From: Chania multitudinisentens RB-25
GTDB lineage: Bacteria; Pseudomonadota; Gammaproteobacteria; Enterobacterales; Enterobacteriaceae
Length of the DNA: 64,000 bases
Direction of reading: 5' to 3'
Assembly (NCBI RefSeq): GCF_000520015.2
Contig: NZ_CP007044.2
Coordinates: 806,001 to 870,000, forward strand
The translations under genes were made by a program, and so were the position numbers. The notes beneath the pieces are model-generated. The model saw only the letters and a list, made by a program, of their open reading frames with translations, was not told where the DNA came from and ran no database searches. Shown in pieces: positions 34,934 through 42,911 of this stretch (position 1 is its first letter; each line of letters opens with the position of its first letter).

Positions 34934-37437
34934 GTAATTTCATTAACAAACTAGCCATGAGAGTAATTAAAAGTGAAGGATATAAAGAGGCAAGTAAATC
35001 TCTATTCAGTTCATATGTATTAAATTTTACCGGTCAAGAAAGTAAATTTGATAGAAAAGAAATTAGTAAATTGATATCATCTGCTCAAATATTCTACAAG
35101 TCTGAATTAGAAGAAATAAAAAAAGAAGGGGCAATCATATTATCAATGCTTTTAGATATCTGTGCTGCCGATAACCAAGACTTAATACCCATTGCAAATA
35201 GTATATTTTCAAACTCAGGTGATTTCCCCAATATTCAATTACTTACTGAAAAACACCCGCAATTAAACTTCAAGTATAATTTTTACACTGAAGCACAAAT
35301 GGAATTCAGGCAAAGTTTAAATACAATTGAAGAACTTGATTTTCCTTTAACTGACTATCAACGCTCATTGTGGCATGATCTCTCTTCCGATAAAGATGTT
35401 ATTACAGCCGCTCCAACCTCCGCAGGTAAAACGCATATTATATTAAGTTATTTAATGAAAAAAATAACTGATAGCGATGGTGCTTTTGCGGCTATAATTG
35501 TACCTACTAGAGCATTGATCTCTGAAGTTGCTGGTAAAATTTATCAACTCGCCCAAGAAAGCAATAATGAGAATGAAATTGAAATATGCACGGTTCCTAA
35601 AGAGGGATATTTTGGAGAAAAAACTTTCTTTGTTATGACGCAGGAAAGATTGCATGAAGTGTTACAACGCGGTGACGTCTATTTTGATTACCTTTTTATT
35701 GATGAAGCACATAATATCACGGATAAAAATAGGGGAGTATTACTGCATCTCACTATCGAAAAGATGCTTGAAGATAGTTTCCCTCAAGTCATTGTAAGTA
35801 TGCCTTCACCAAGTTATCAAGATTCGTTTACTTCGATATTTAAAGATATTGAGTTTAAGAAAAAATTAACACAACACTCACCTGTGGCAAAAATAGTAAT
35901 GTCAGTTGTTCCAAAAGGTCAAGAGTTAATAATATCTAGACACAATTCGTCTAATGTTAAGCATATTAAAAAAGGATTTACTGCTACACATCTAGCAGAC
36001 ATAGTTTATAAATTAGGAAAGGGTCAAAGCAATATTATTTATAGAAATAAAACTAACTATTGTGAAGATCTTGCTAATGAAATATCAAAGCGAATAGTGG
36101 AAATAACAAGAGACCCTCTTTTAGAGGAGGCTGCTGATTATGTTGAGAAATTTGTTCACAATGAATTCTCATTAGCAGATAACTTGAGGAAGGGTGTCGC
36201 ATTCCACTACGGCCCCTTGCCTAGCTCCATACGTATAATGGTAGAAAACTTAGCAAAAAGCGATAATATTAAATTTATTGCATGCACTAGCACCTTAGCT
36301 GAGGGCGTAAACTTACCTGCGAAAAATCTTTTTTTGAAAAACCCTCTTCAACCAATTATGAACAAACCATCTGAACGAATAGAAAATGTAAAAATTAATA
36401 ACATTACAGGAAGAGCGGGAAGGATGCTGCAGCACTTTTCCGGGAATATTTTTTTAATTGAACCAGATAGCTGGACATATAAGGATTATTTTAATGATGT
36501 TCAAGAAGAAGAGGAAAAGATTCCAACTTATTTCAAATCATTAAACGAAGAGTTAGATAGTGTGCTCTTGGCCCTCAAAGGCTCATATGCACATAATGAA
36601 AAAGATCAATATAGATTTTACACTATCGCAAACAAGCTAATCAAAGAGTACTCAAGTCATAGCTTAAACAATACATTAAGTGCAAAAGAACTAACTCTCA
36701 ATGAAAAAGAGCGTGACAGTTTAGTCAAATATGTTAAATCTGCCTATGATGACCTTACAGTAGCATCATTTACTTTAGAAGCAAACCCGACTATAGGCTA
36801 CATTCAACAAAACAAATTATTCAACTTTCTTAGCGAGCAAACACATTTTGATGAATGGATATTACCTCATCCTAGATCAGTTAATCTTTATGATGTTCTT
36901 TTAAAAGTAGGTAATAAACTAAAAGAATTTGGCGTATATACACCTAACGAAGGCTATTCTTTAGACTATATATGTGTTATCACGAAAAAATGGATTCAGG
37001 GTAATAGCTTGAAAGAAATAATATCTGAACAAATTGATTGGGATAAAAAAATGGCTTATGATAATAATAAAAGTGCTCCTAGCATTAATACCTCTGTAAG
37101 AAACGTCATCACAGTAATTAATAACGATGTTCGTTTCCGCTTGTCTAATGCTCTTCGCTGCTATCAGGTCTTACTCACTAACATTTTACTTAGTAGAAAA
37201 GTAGATTTATCGAGTGTTAAACTCCACTATTTCATTGAGATTGGTGCTTGTGATGAGAGGATGATCAACCTTATAAATATGGGATTGTCGCGAGAAGCTG
37301 CGAAAGAGATTGACAGTAAATTACATGCTAGTGTGCAAATTACCTCAACAAAAGATCTATTAGAATTGAATCTATCTGGAAAACTCGAGAGTATTCATAC
37401 GATTACTAAGAAAGAACTGCTTGGGTTGCTTACTTAG
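34930..37437 (+). CDS. hamB: HamB-like DEAD/DEAH-box helicase of a Hachiman-type defence system
   Basis: The 835-residue protein has superfamily 2 helicase motifs in order: Q-type DYQRSLW (about 142-148), Walker A APTSAGKT (161-168), PTRALI (192-197), DEAH box FIDEAH (256-261), motif V TSTLAEGVNLP (453-463) and motif VI NITGRAGR (491-498). The C-terminal 330 residues are helical with no motif I recognise. The ATG overlaps the hamA stop, so translation is coupled. In the family, HamB senses DNA and controls the HamA nuclease. It ends tail to tail with a leftward gene, with 8 bases of overlap. Family length is consistent with HamB. Confidence 0.87.
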   Translation: MSNFINKLAMRVIKSEGYKEASKSLFSSYVLNFTGQESKFDRKEISKLISSAQIFYKSELEEIKKEGAIILSMLLDICAADNQDLIPIANSIFSNSGDFPNIQLLTEKHPQLNFKYNFYTEAQMEFRQSLNTIEELDFPLTDYQRSLWHDLSSDKDVITAAPTSAGKTHIILSYLMKKITDSDGAFAAIIVPTRALISEVAGKIYQLAQESNNENEIEICTVPKEGYFGEKTFFVMTQERLHEVLQRGDVYFDYLFIDEAHNITDKNRGVLLHLTIEKMLEDSFPQVIVSMPSPSYQDSFTSIFKDIEFKKKLTQHSPVAKIVMSVVPKGQELIISRHNSSNVKHIKKGFTATHLADIVYKLGKGQSNIIYRNKTNYCEDLANEISKRIVEITRDPLLEEAADYVEKFVHNEFSLADNLRKGVAFHYGPLPSSIRIMVENLAKSDNIKFIACTSTLAEGVNLPAKNLFLKNPLQPIMNKPSERIENVKINNITGRAGRMLQHFSGNIFLIEPDSWTYKDYFNDVQEEEEKIPTYFKSLNEELDSVLLALKGSYAHNEKDQYRFYTIANKLIKEYSSHSLNNTLSAKELTLNEKERDSLVKYVKSAYDDLTVASFTLEANPTIGYIQQNKLFNFLSEQTHFDEWILPHPRSVNLYDVLLKVGNKLKEFGVYTPNEGYSLDYICVITKKWIQGNSLKEIISEQIDWDKKMAYDNNKSAPSINTSVRNVITVINNDVRFRLSNALRCYQVLLTNILLSRKVDLSSVKLHYFIEIGACDERMINLINMGLSREAAKEIDSKLHASVQITSTKDLLELNLSGKLESIHTITKKELLGLLT

Positions 37438-38302
37438 CAACAATTTTTAGGTACTCTGATAGTGCTGCGTTCAATACTTGCATTGATGAGTCTTCGTCAA
37501 TAAATTTATTACGAGTAGTAATCTCTGTTTTATAATTAAAGAACGCATTTCCAAAGTCGAGATTAACTAGTGTGCCTTCGTCATTAAAACCCTTAACTTT
37601 TAAAACTGTACAGCCATCATGATCCGATAAATAATTGACAATTTCTAGTACATTGTCTTTTGATAAAAATTTATTAGTTACCTCGTTGAATTCCAAGTCA
37701 AGAACCAACTGCATATCACTTTCGATATAAGGTGCAGAACTTAAATTTTTAATCAATTGTGGTGCATCTTCTGAAATATCAGAAAGAGAAGATGAGTTAA
37801 TTTTAAAATGTAAACTGCTAAACTCAGGTAATTCTTTAAGAGTTAGAAATTCCTTTTCCTTGGGTATTAAGTTTATTTTAATATATTCTAATCGATCATT
37901 CCTGAATTGTTCTAGCATTGTTTTACCTACGCTCTTCAGACTATCACTAGGACCTGATGTAAAACCAAGTAAAATCTTGTTATTAGGTACGACAAAGAAA
38001 AAATATGGGTCCCCAATAATCCCTTGATTTAACGAAATCCCTGTAATCTTGCCATCGCTTGTAGCTTTAGCTTGCCAAGTATTTCTTTCCCTAACAACAG
38101 TGACAGCATATGCATCTGCCGTTATTTTTTCAGAAATACTAGATGTTTTAATAAGATACTTTTTCGATCTTAGATTAAAAACCCTAGTACCGATAGTGTT
38201 TTCTGTATTAGCGACAAAATTAGATATAAAATCATCGAAGAAAGAGTCTTTAGCTTCAATTGAAAAAAATCGAACAGTGATATTTTTCTTCATTCGGTTC
38301 AT
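37430..38302 (-). CDS. Hypothetical protein convergent with hamB
   Basis: The 290-residue protein starts MNRMKKNITVRFFSIEAKDS; GAGGTG seven bases upstream supports this ATG. It looks like a mixed alpha/beta soluble protein with two halves, an N-terminal part with many Ser/Lys residues and a C-terminal part with the VLKVKGFNDEGTLVNLDFG strand region. No signal peptide, membrane segment or nuclease motif. I recognise no family. Its 3' end overlaps hamB by 8 bases. It shares the AT-rich composition of hamAB and the CoiA-like gene, so it probably arrived with one of them, and a defence or phage-related role is possible but unsupported by motifs. Confidence 0.65.
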   Translation of the reverse strand: MNRMKKNITVRFFSIEAKDSFFDDFISNFVANTENTIGTRVFNLRSKKYLIKTSSISEKITADAYAVTVVRERNTWQAKATSDGKITGISLNQGIIGDPYFFFVVPNNKILLGFTSGPSDSLKSVGKTMLEQFRNDRLEYIKINLIPKEKEFLTLKELPEFSSLHFKINSSSLSDISEDAPQLIKNLSSAPYIESDMQLVLDLEFNEVTNKFLSKDNVLEIVNYLSDHDGCTVLKVKGFNDEGTLVNLDFGNAFFNYKTEITTRNKFIDEDSSMQVLNAALSEYLKIVAK

Positions 38303-38543
38303 ATTTTTTCACCTCAAAACAATAAAAAAACCACGTATTCTCATCAATACATTTACATTCAATCAATCACTAAGTACTGAATTTATTGCTGTATAAAAAA
38401 ACAGTATTATAGCATAAATATAATTACATGTAAAAGACATATTTATTTAAATTAACTAATATGTCCATATCTATCTTGAATAATTACTGTTACAAACTTC
38501 ACTGTAACACATTGGAAAAACGTATTATTGCTTGATATAAACA

Positions 38544-40112
38544 CTAACTTCTCAAGGTATTCTTCAATGAAGCTAATCTAGTAACACCATAATCATCTAT
38601 TTTGATAGTGCCGAGAAAGCAGAATGGCTCCAAAGACTCTAGTATAATTAGATTTTTGTAAATGAGGTTTCTTTCATATACTTGTACAGTTCTAAATTCG
38701 GCAATATTTTCTAGTTCAAAAAAAACTTGATGGAGAGGAAACTTTCTAGCTAACTCTTCGAATAAATTTTGAGCGCTGATACGACTTCCGATAGAAATAT
38801 TATCAATAATATCAATCAATTCACTTATAACGAGTACATGCCATCTCTGAAACATCCATAAAAAAGGATAGTCCCTTCTCGATTTCAGTGGCACTGGTAT
38901 TTTTGGGTTTTTAAGCCCCTCACGGGGAGTGAAAAGATTATTCTTCGTTAACCATTTTCTCCAAACTCCATAATCCTTTTGGAATAAAATATCTTTTTTA
39001 TTTAAATATTCTTCCGATAAGTTTTTAAGGAGATTAGATATATAAATCCTTCTAGATCTAAGTTCTATTTTCTTTTGGCAAACGTTTATGAAGCTTGATA
39101 ATAAATTGGCTTTCTTTCTCTCAAGTGAAGGATGCCTTAACCATTCCCATTCTGGAGTATCTTGTTGCTTAGGATATCTACGAATTATTACACTATCATT
39201 AGCGCTCTTTAATATATCTGGTTTTTTATCAGAAATAGAGTATATTATCCATATTACATACTCTACTTCACCATTAATAATAGAACCTTTTAATATAATG
39301 AAGTCTTGCTCCTTTTTGATAATGCTAATTTTATCCAGAACTTTAGTTTTCTTAGTGTATACTAGTACCGTCTCAGTGAACTTCTCGTTGCCATGACTAT
39401 AAACTAGCTCATGAGTAATACTAGGTAAAAACACTTTCTTTGATGTTATCAATTTATGAATCGAAGCTTCAACTTTCTTTACTCTTTTTTTCTTTAGTTC
39501 GTTTTCTTCACGTGCGAGATTCTTTTCATAATTAAATATTTCGTTCTCTTTTTCTTGATAAAAAAACCACTCCAATGGTATTTCGTTAGATTTTAGGCGA
39601 TCTATCCACTCATTCAACTCACGATTCTCCGATTGATTAAATGTTAATTCAACAGAGTTGATCTTATTTTCTTTATAAAAATCTATTTTTCCTAACTCAC
39701 ACTTGTGAGTTACACATATCTCAATGAAATATTGTTCAGCATCTGTGTTAACGATAATGTCAGCTATGTATTTCCCAACACTTTTTTCTATTTGTGAAGA
39801 TTTTATGAATACTTTTTTGTTTTTTGTTCTTAACATCTTTCCTTTATATTCAAAATACACAGATGGGATTGTTATTTCTTTTAAACTAAGAAAATAGTAT
39901 TGCACAGCCAAATGAAGTTGTGTCATTAAACAAGAACGACTTTCTTCAATATTTGCATGTGCGAAGTGATGTTTTTTTTGTTTACCACCATTTTTAGCTA
40001 TCAATTCGTCGTTACAAGCTTTACAGATACAATTACATTTTATTCCATTAGGAACCTCGTCAATATGTACAATTTTTGTTGAGTCTTTATCAATAGCGTA
40101 TTCTAAAAGCAA
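38544..40112 (-). CDS. CoiA-like nuclease family protein
   Basis: The product is about 522 residues from the TTG at 40112, which has a perfect AGGAG seven bases upstream; a GTG at 40184 is in frame but lacks one. The N-terminus has the CoiA-like zinc-finger pattern CNCICKAC then ELIAKNGGKQKKHHFAHANI. Residues around VGKYIADIIVNTDAEQYFIE and CVTHK resemble the D...E-x-(V/H) core of a restriction-like nuclease fold. A basic coiled segment (about 195-225, ENELKKKRVKKVE) and a long C-terminal region of unknown fold follow. CoiA is known from competence, but this version is much longer and sits on an island next to Hachiman, so a defence or DNA-processing role is inferred. Confidence 0.7.
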   Translation of the reverse strand: MLLEYAIDKDSTKIVHIDEVPNGIKCNCICKACNDELIAKNGGKQKKHHFAHANIEESRSCLMTQLHLAVQYYFLSLKEITIPSVYFEYKGKMLRTKNKKVFIKSSQIEKSVGKYIADIIVNTDAEQYFIEICVTHKCELGKIDFYKENKINSVELTFNQSENRELNEWIDRLKSNEIPLEWFFYQEKENEIFNYEKNLAREENELKKKRVKKVEASIHKLITSKKVFLPSITHELVYSHGNEKFTETVLVYTKKTKVLDKISIIKKEQDFIILKGSIINGEVEYVIWIIYSISDKKPDILKSANDSVIIRRYPKQQDTPEWEWLRHPSLERKKANLLSSFINVCQKKIELRSRRIYISNLLKNLSEEYLNKKDILFQKDYGVWRKWLTKNNLFTPREGLKNPKIPVPLKSRRDYPFLWMFQRWHVLVISELIDIIDNISIGSRISAQNLFEELARKFPLHQVFFELENIAEFRTVQVYERNLIYKNLIILESLEPFCFLGTIKIDDYGVTRLASLKNTLRS

Positions 40113-40353
40113 AATATAGCTCCTAATTTCCTTCGCCAATGGTGAACATAATAAATCCAAGGTAGATAGATTGCAATTGAACACAAAGAATCAATATGTC
40201 TACAGCCGATGAATAACCGAGGTACTTTTTGGTCGGGAACGAACGAGCCGGCAAGCATATTCTCAGCCATACCTCCCCTGACCTTAGTGGAAATACAAAC
40301 CATAATAGTAAACATTTCTGTTTTACCCGATTGTAATTAAGTAACTTTCACCC

Positions 40354-40383
40354 AAAATAAAGCCATCTAGATCTCTTGATGGC
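40354..40383 (-). terminator. Intrinsic terminator after the island A integrase
   Basis: On the minus strand GCCATC pairs with GATGGC around a 10-base loop and is followed by TTTATTTT. It lies 36 bases past the integrase stop. Confidence 0.6.
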
Positions 40384-40418
40384 CATGATGTTATTTAAGC
40401 CCCACACCCAAACTCCCC

Positions 40419-41609
40419 TTACACCACACTTCCGCCCTGCTCCAAGCTCTTCATGTAATCCGCATACCACTGCATCATCTCCCGCCTGCCGTCCAGATAC
40501 TGCGCATGGTTGTAGGCTCCACGAATCGCGTTCTTATCCACATGGGCAAGCTGCGTCTCAATCCAAGCCGAGTTATAGCCCTGCTCATGCAAGATCGTAC
40601 TCATCGTGTGGCGGAAACCGTGGCCAGTCAGCCTTCCCTTGTAGCCGAGCAGCTCAATCACCTGGTTAACACTTTCCTTTGAAATCGGCTTCGTTCGGTC
40701 ATTTCTTCCAATGAACACCAATGGATACGCACCTGTAATAGGCTTCAGTGACAAGAACAAATTCATTACCTGCTCAGACAACGGAACGATGTGAGGTCGC
40801 TTCATCTTCATCACTTCAGGGGGTATCTCCCAAAGCCGTTTCTCGAAGTCGATATCCTGCCAACGAGCAAAACGAAGCTCCTGGGTACGAACCGCTGTCA
40901 GCATGATGATTTGCGTTGCGGTTTTGGTGATGATGCTGCCGGTATAGCCTGCAAGATCTCGCAAGAAGTAAGGCAGCTCTTCAACGCTAAGAAAAGGGAA
41001 ATGTGTCTTTGTCGGCGTAGCCAAAGCTGTTGCCAAGTCAGCGGCTGGATTATATTCCGCACGCCCGGTAACAATGGCATAGCGGAAAACCTCCACGCAG
41101 CGCTGCCGCACCTTGCGCATTTTCTCTAACGCCTTACGCTTCTCCATCAACTGTAACGCTTGCAACACCTCCATCGGCTTGATTTCGGCAATAGCGCGTT
41201 TGCCAATATATGGGAAAACATCCTTCTCGAAGGTATCGATGATTTCCTCGCGGTAGCGTAACGACCAACGGTCGGCCCTATTCTGATGCCACTCACGTGC
41301 GATAGCTTCGAAGGTGTTTTCGATAGAAAGCTTTTGCGACAGCTTTTCGGCCTTCTTCACTTCCCCAGGGTCGCCACCAGAGGCTAACGTTTTACGAGCC
41401 TCATCTCTTCTCTTACGCGCATCGGCCAGTGAGGTATCGGGATACACCCCGATAGAAAGCAGCTTTTCTTTTCCAGCAATGCGGTACTTCAAGCGCCAGT
41501 ATTTTGAGCCATTGGGTTTGACCAGCAGGAACATGCCACCACCGTCAGTCAACTTGTAGGCTTTTTCCATCGGCTTGGCTGTTTTCACTTTTATGTCCGT
41601 TAGTGGCAT
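40419..41609 (-). CDS. int: P4-type tyrosine integrase at selC
   Basis: From the ATG at 41609 (GGAG upstream) the protein is about 396 residues, usual for P4-type integrases. It has the N-terminal DUF4102-like arm-binding domain (MPLTDIKVKTAKPMEKAYKL, GGGMFLLV), a core-binding domain, and a complete catalytic domain: Arg in TAVRTQELRFA, the HGFRH box, and the nucleophile Tyr near GAYNHAQYL. It cuts and rejoins DNA at the 3' end of selC. The gene lies 240 bases from selC and reads away from it, as usual. It appears intact, so island A may still excise. Confidence 0.95.
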   Translation of the reverse strand: MPLTDIKVKTAKPMEKAYKLTDGGGMFLLVKPNGSKYWRLKYRIAGKEKLLSIGVYPDTSLADARKRRDEARKTLASGGDPGEVKKAEKLSQKLSIENTFEAIAREWHQNRADRWSLRYREEIIDTFEKDVFPYIGKRAIAEIKPMEVLQALQLMEKRKALEKMRKVRQRCVEVFRYAIVTGRAEYNPAADLATALATPTKTHFPFLSVEELPYFLRDLAGYTGSIITKTATQIIMLTAVRTQELRFARWQDIDFEKRLWEIPPEVMKMKRPHIVPLSEQVMNLFLSLKPITGAYPLVFIGRNDRTKPISKESVNQVIELLGYKGRLTGHGFRHTMSTILHEQGYNSAWIETQLAHVDKNAIRGAYNHAQYLDGRREMMQWYADYMKSLEQGGSVV

Positions 41610-41718
41610 AGCATCTCCATTGATAAATATGGGCAGTGGCCTCAGCACGGCACTGCCAAACCAGATAGAAAGGGGTACAGCATGGCTGTGGGGGTACCAA
41701 AAAATAGCATACATTTTT

Positions 41719-41739
41719 TAACCCCCATAAGTACCCCCA
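41719..41739. repeat. Arm-type repeat next to selC (island A)
   Basis: TAACCCCCATAAGTACCCCC, pairs with 22188-22208 at the other end of island A. Two CCCCC blocks seven bases apart, upstream of the integrase start. Confidence 0.55.
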
Positions 41740-41836
41740 CATATCACTTGATGTGGGTTGAACCCGGTTGAACTGTACAGACAGAATTGTGGCTTAAAGC
41801 CAGTATACACGGGGTGTTAGTTGAATTCAGGAGAGT

Positions 41837-41873
41837 TCAGAATACATCGAATGGCGGAAGATCACAGGAGTCG
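41837..41873. repeat. att repeat 4 (within selC 3' end)
   Basis: TTCAGAATACATCGAATGGC plus GGAAGATCACAGGAGTCG spans the flank and 3' end of selC. The same sequence minus GAA occurs at 22099-22132. Confidence 0.85.
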
Positions 41874-41946
41874 AACCTGCCCAGGACCGCTGGCGGCCCC
41901 AACTGGATTTGAAGTCCAGCCGCCCCACCGGGGACGAGGATCTTCC
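41852..41946 (-). tRNA. selC: tRNA-Sec (anticodon UCA)
   Basis: The 95-base minus-strand sequence begins GGAAGATC and ends GATCTTCCGCCA, giving an 8-bp acceptor stem with encoded CCA. The anticodon loop CTTCAAA has anticodon UCA. The long variable arm (GGGGCCGCC/GGCGG region), 95-base length and UCA anticodon identify selenocysteine tRNA. It is charged by SelA and delivered by SelB, both encoded at 52.7-56 kb. The gene is intact although its 3' end serves as the island attachment site. Confidence 0.97.
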
Positions 41947-42121
41947 TCTGGGAATCGGAAGCAAGTGGCAGATTATAGCGCGAATCCTCCCCGGCGCTAA
42001 GGGGGAAAACATGTTTCCGCGATCCTCTTCTTACACTTTATCTCCCGGCCAAAATTTCCCCTTTTTCTCTGCTATCCTAATCCTGCCCGGGTTCATTAAC
42101 CCGTACATTGCTGGAGATGCT

Positions 42122-42709
42122 ATGACCAAGAAAGTTGCCGTCCTGTTGACCGAAGGATTTGAAGAAGCTGAGGCGGTTATCGTGATCGACGTGTTGCGTC
42201 GTCTGAGAATTGATGTGGAACTGCTGTCCTGCCAGGATCGGCTGGAACTCCGCAGCTACAATAAGATGCGTATGTTCGCCGATGCTCTGCTAGAACGCCG
42301 TATGGATGTCCTGTATGACGCCGTGGTGATCCCCGGTGGGCCGCAGGCGACTGCCAACATGGCGGATAATTCGATGGCCGTGGAGTTTATCCGCCGTCAC
42401 GATCAGGCTACCAAGCTGATTTGCCCACTGTGCTCCGCTGCCGCTCGCGTGCTCGCCGTCAACCGGTTGCTGCAAGGCCGCCGTTATGTTTGTTCCGGTG
42501 AACTACATCGCGGTGTGGTAGATGGTACTTATGTGGCTGAAAAAGTGGTTGAAGACGGTAATCTGATCAGTGGCAAAGGGCCAGGGGCTGCGTTTGATTT
42601 TGCCTTCACCGTTGCCTATCGACTCACTGGTGACTATGCTGCCACGCAAGAACAGGCAGAACATATCTATCACGAAAACTGGCAAGTGCCACAAGCAGTA
42701 CCTGCATAA
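42122..42709 (+). CDS. DJ-1/PfpI family protein
   Basis: The 195-residue protein begins MTKKVAVLLTEGFEEAEAVI, with the FEEAE motif of the DJ-1/PfpI family. The nucleophile elbow is ICPLCSAAARVL, with the conserved cysteine, and GKGPGAAFDFAF follows. The family includes glyoxalase-like, chaperone and protease-like members; the exact activity here is not set. The frame stays open upstream into selC, but the ATG at 42122 follows GGAGATGCT, a good Shine-Dalgarno. First core gene after selC. Seen: fold motifs. Inferred: stress-related cytosolic enzyme. Confidence 0.88.
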   Translation: MTKKVAVLLTEGFEEAEAVIVIDVLRRLRIDVELLSCQDRLELRSYNKMRMFADALLERRMDVLYDAVVIPGGPQATANMADNSMAVEFIRRHDQATKLICPLCSAAARVLAVNRLLQGRRYVCSGELHRGVVDGTYVAEKVVEDGNLISGKGPGAAFDFAFTVAYRLTGDYAATQEQAEHIYHENWQVPQAVPA

Positions 42710-42850
42710 ACATTGCTGCTAACTAGGCGCGGCGCAGCTAGCGCTTTCTGGCCTGACGCCGGAAACGAAGACTGATACCGCGCTTTCTGTTTTATCGGTT
42801 TATCCCCCCCTCTCCGTTAAATACCTACGCACAAAGCACAGTCCTGTAAG

Positions 42851-42881
42851 AAAAAATAAAGCACCGACAATGCGATGCTTT
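42851..42881 (-). terminator. Intrinsic terminator after alkaline phosphatase
   Basis: On the minus strand AAAGCATCG pairs with CGGTGCTTT around CATTGT and is followed by ATTTTTT. It lies about 30 bases beyond the phoA stop. Confidence 0.75.
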
Positions 42882-42911
42882 ATATCTCACCACCTGCACT
42901 AATGCGGCGTT

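Larger units (their letters stand above)
22099..41873. mobile_element. Island A, selC-type integrative island with intact integrase
   Basis: About 19.8 kb bounded by a direct repeat of the selC 3' end (22099-22132 and 41837-41873), with an intact tyrosine recombinase next to selC. Paired arm repeats lie at 22188-22208 and 41719-41739. Backbone genes (AlpA, RadC-like, DUF932, YfjJ-like) are those of CP4/P4-like islands. Cargo includes a Hachiman-type pair and several unassigned genes. The AT-rich block from about 33.7 to 40.3 kb looks like a separately acquired insert. Confidence 0.85.

Noticed and set aside
41909..42121. N-terminal extension of the DJ-1/PfpI gene into selC
   Set aside because: The extension would run through the tRNA; the ATG at 42122 has a good ribosome site and the family N-terminus.
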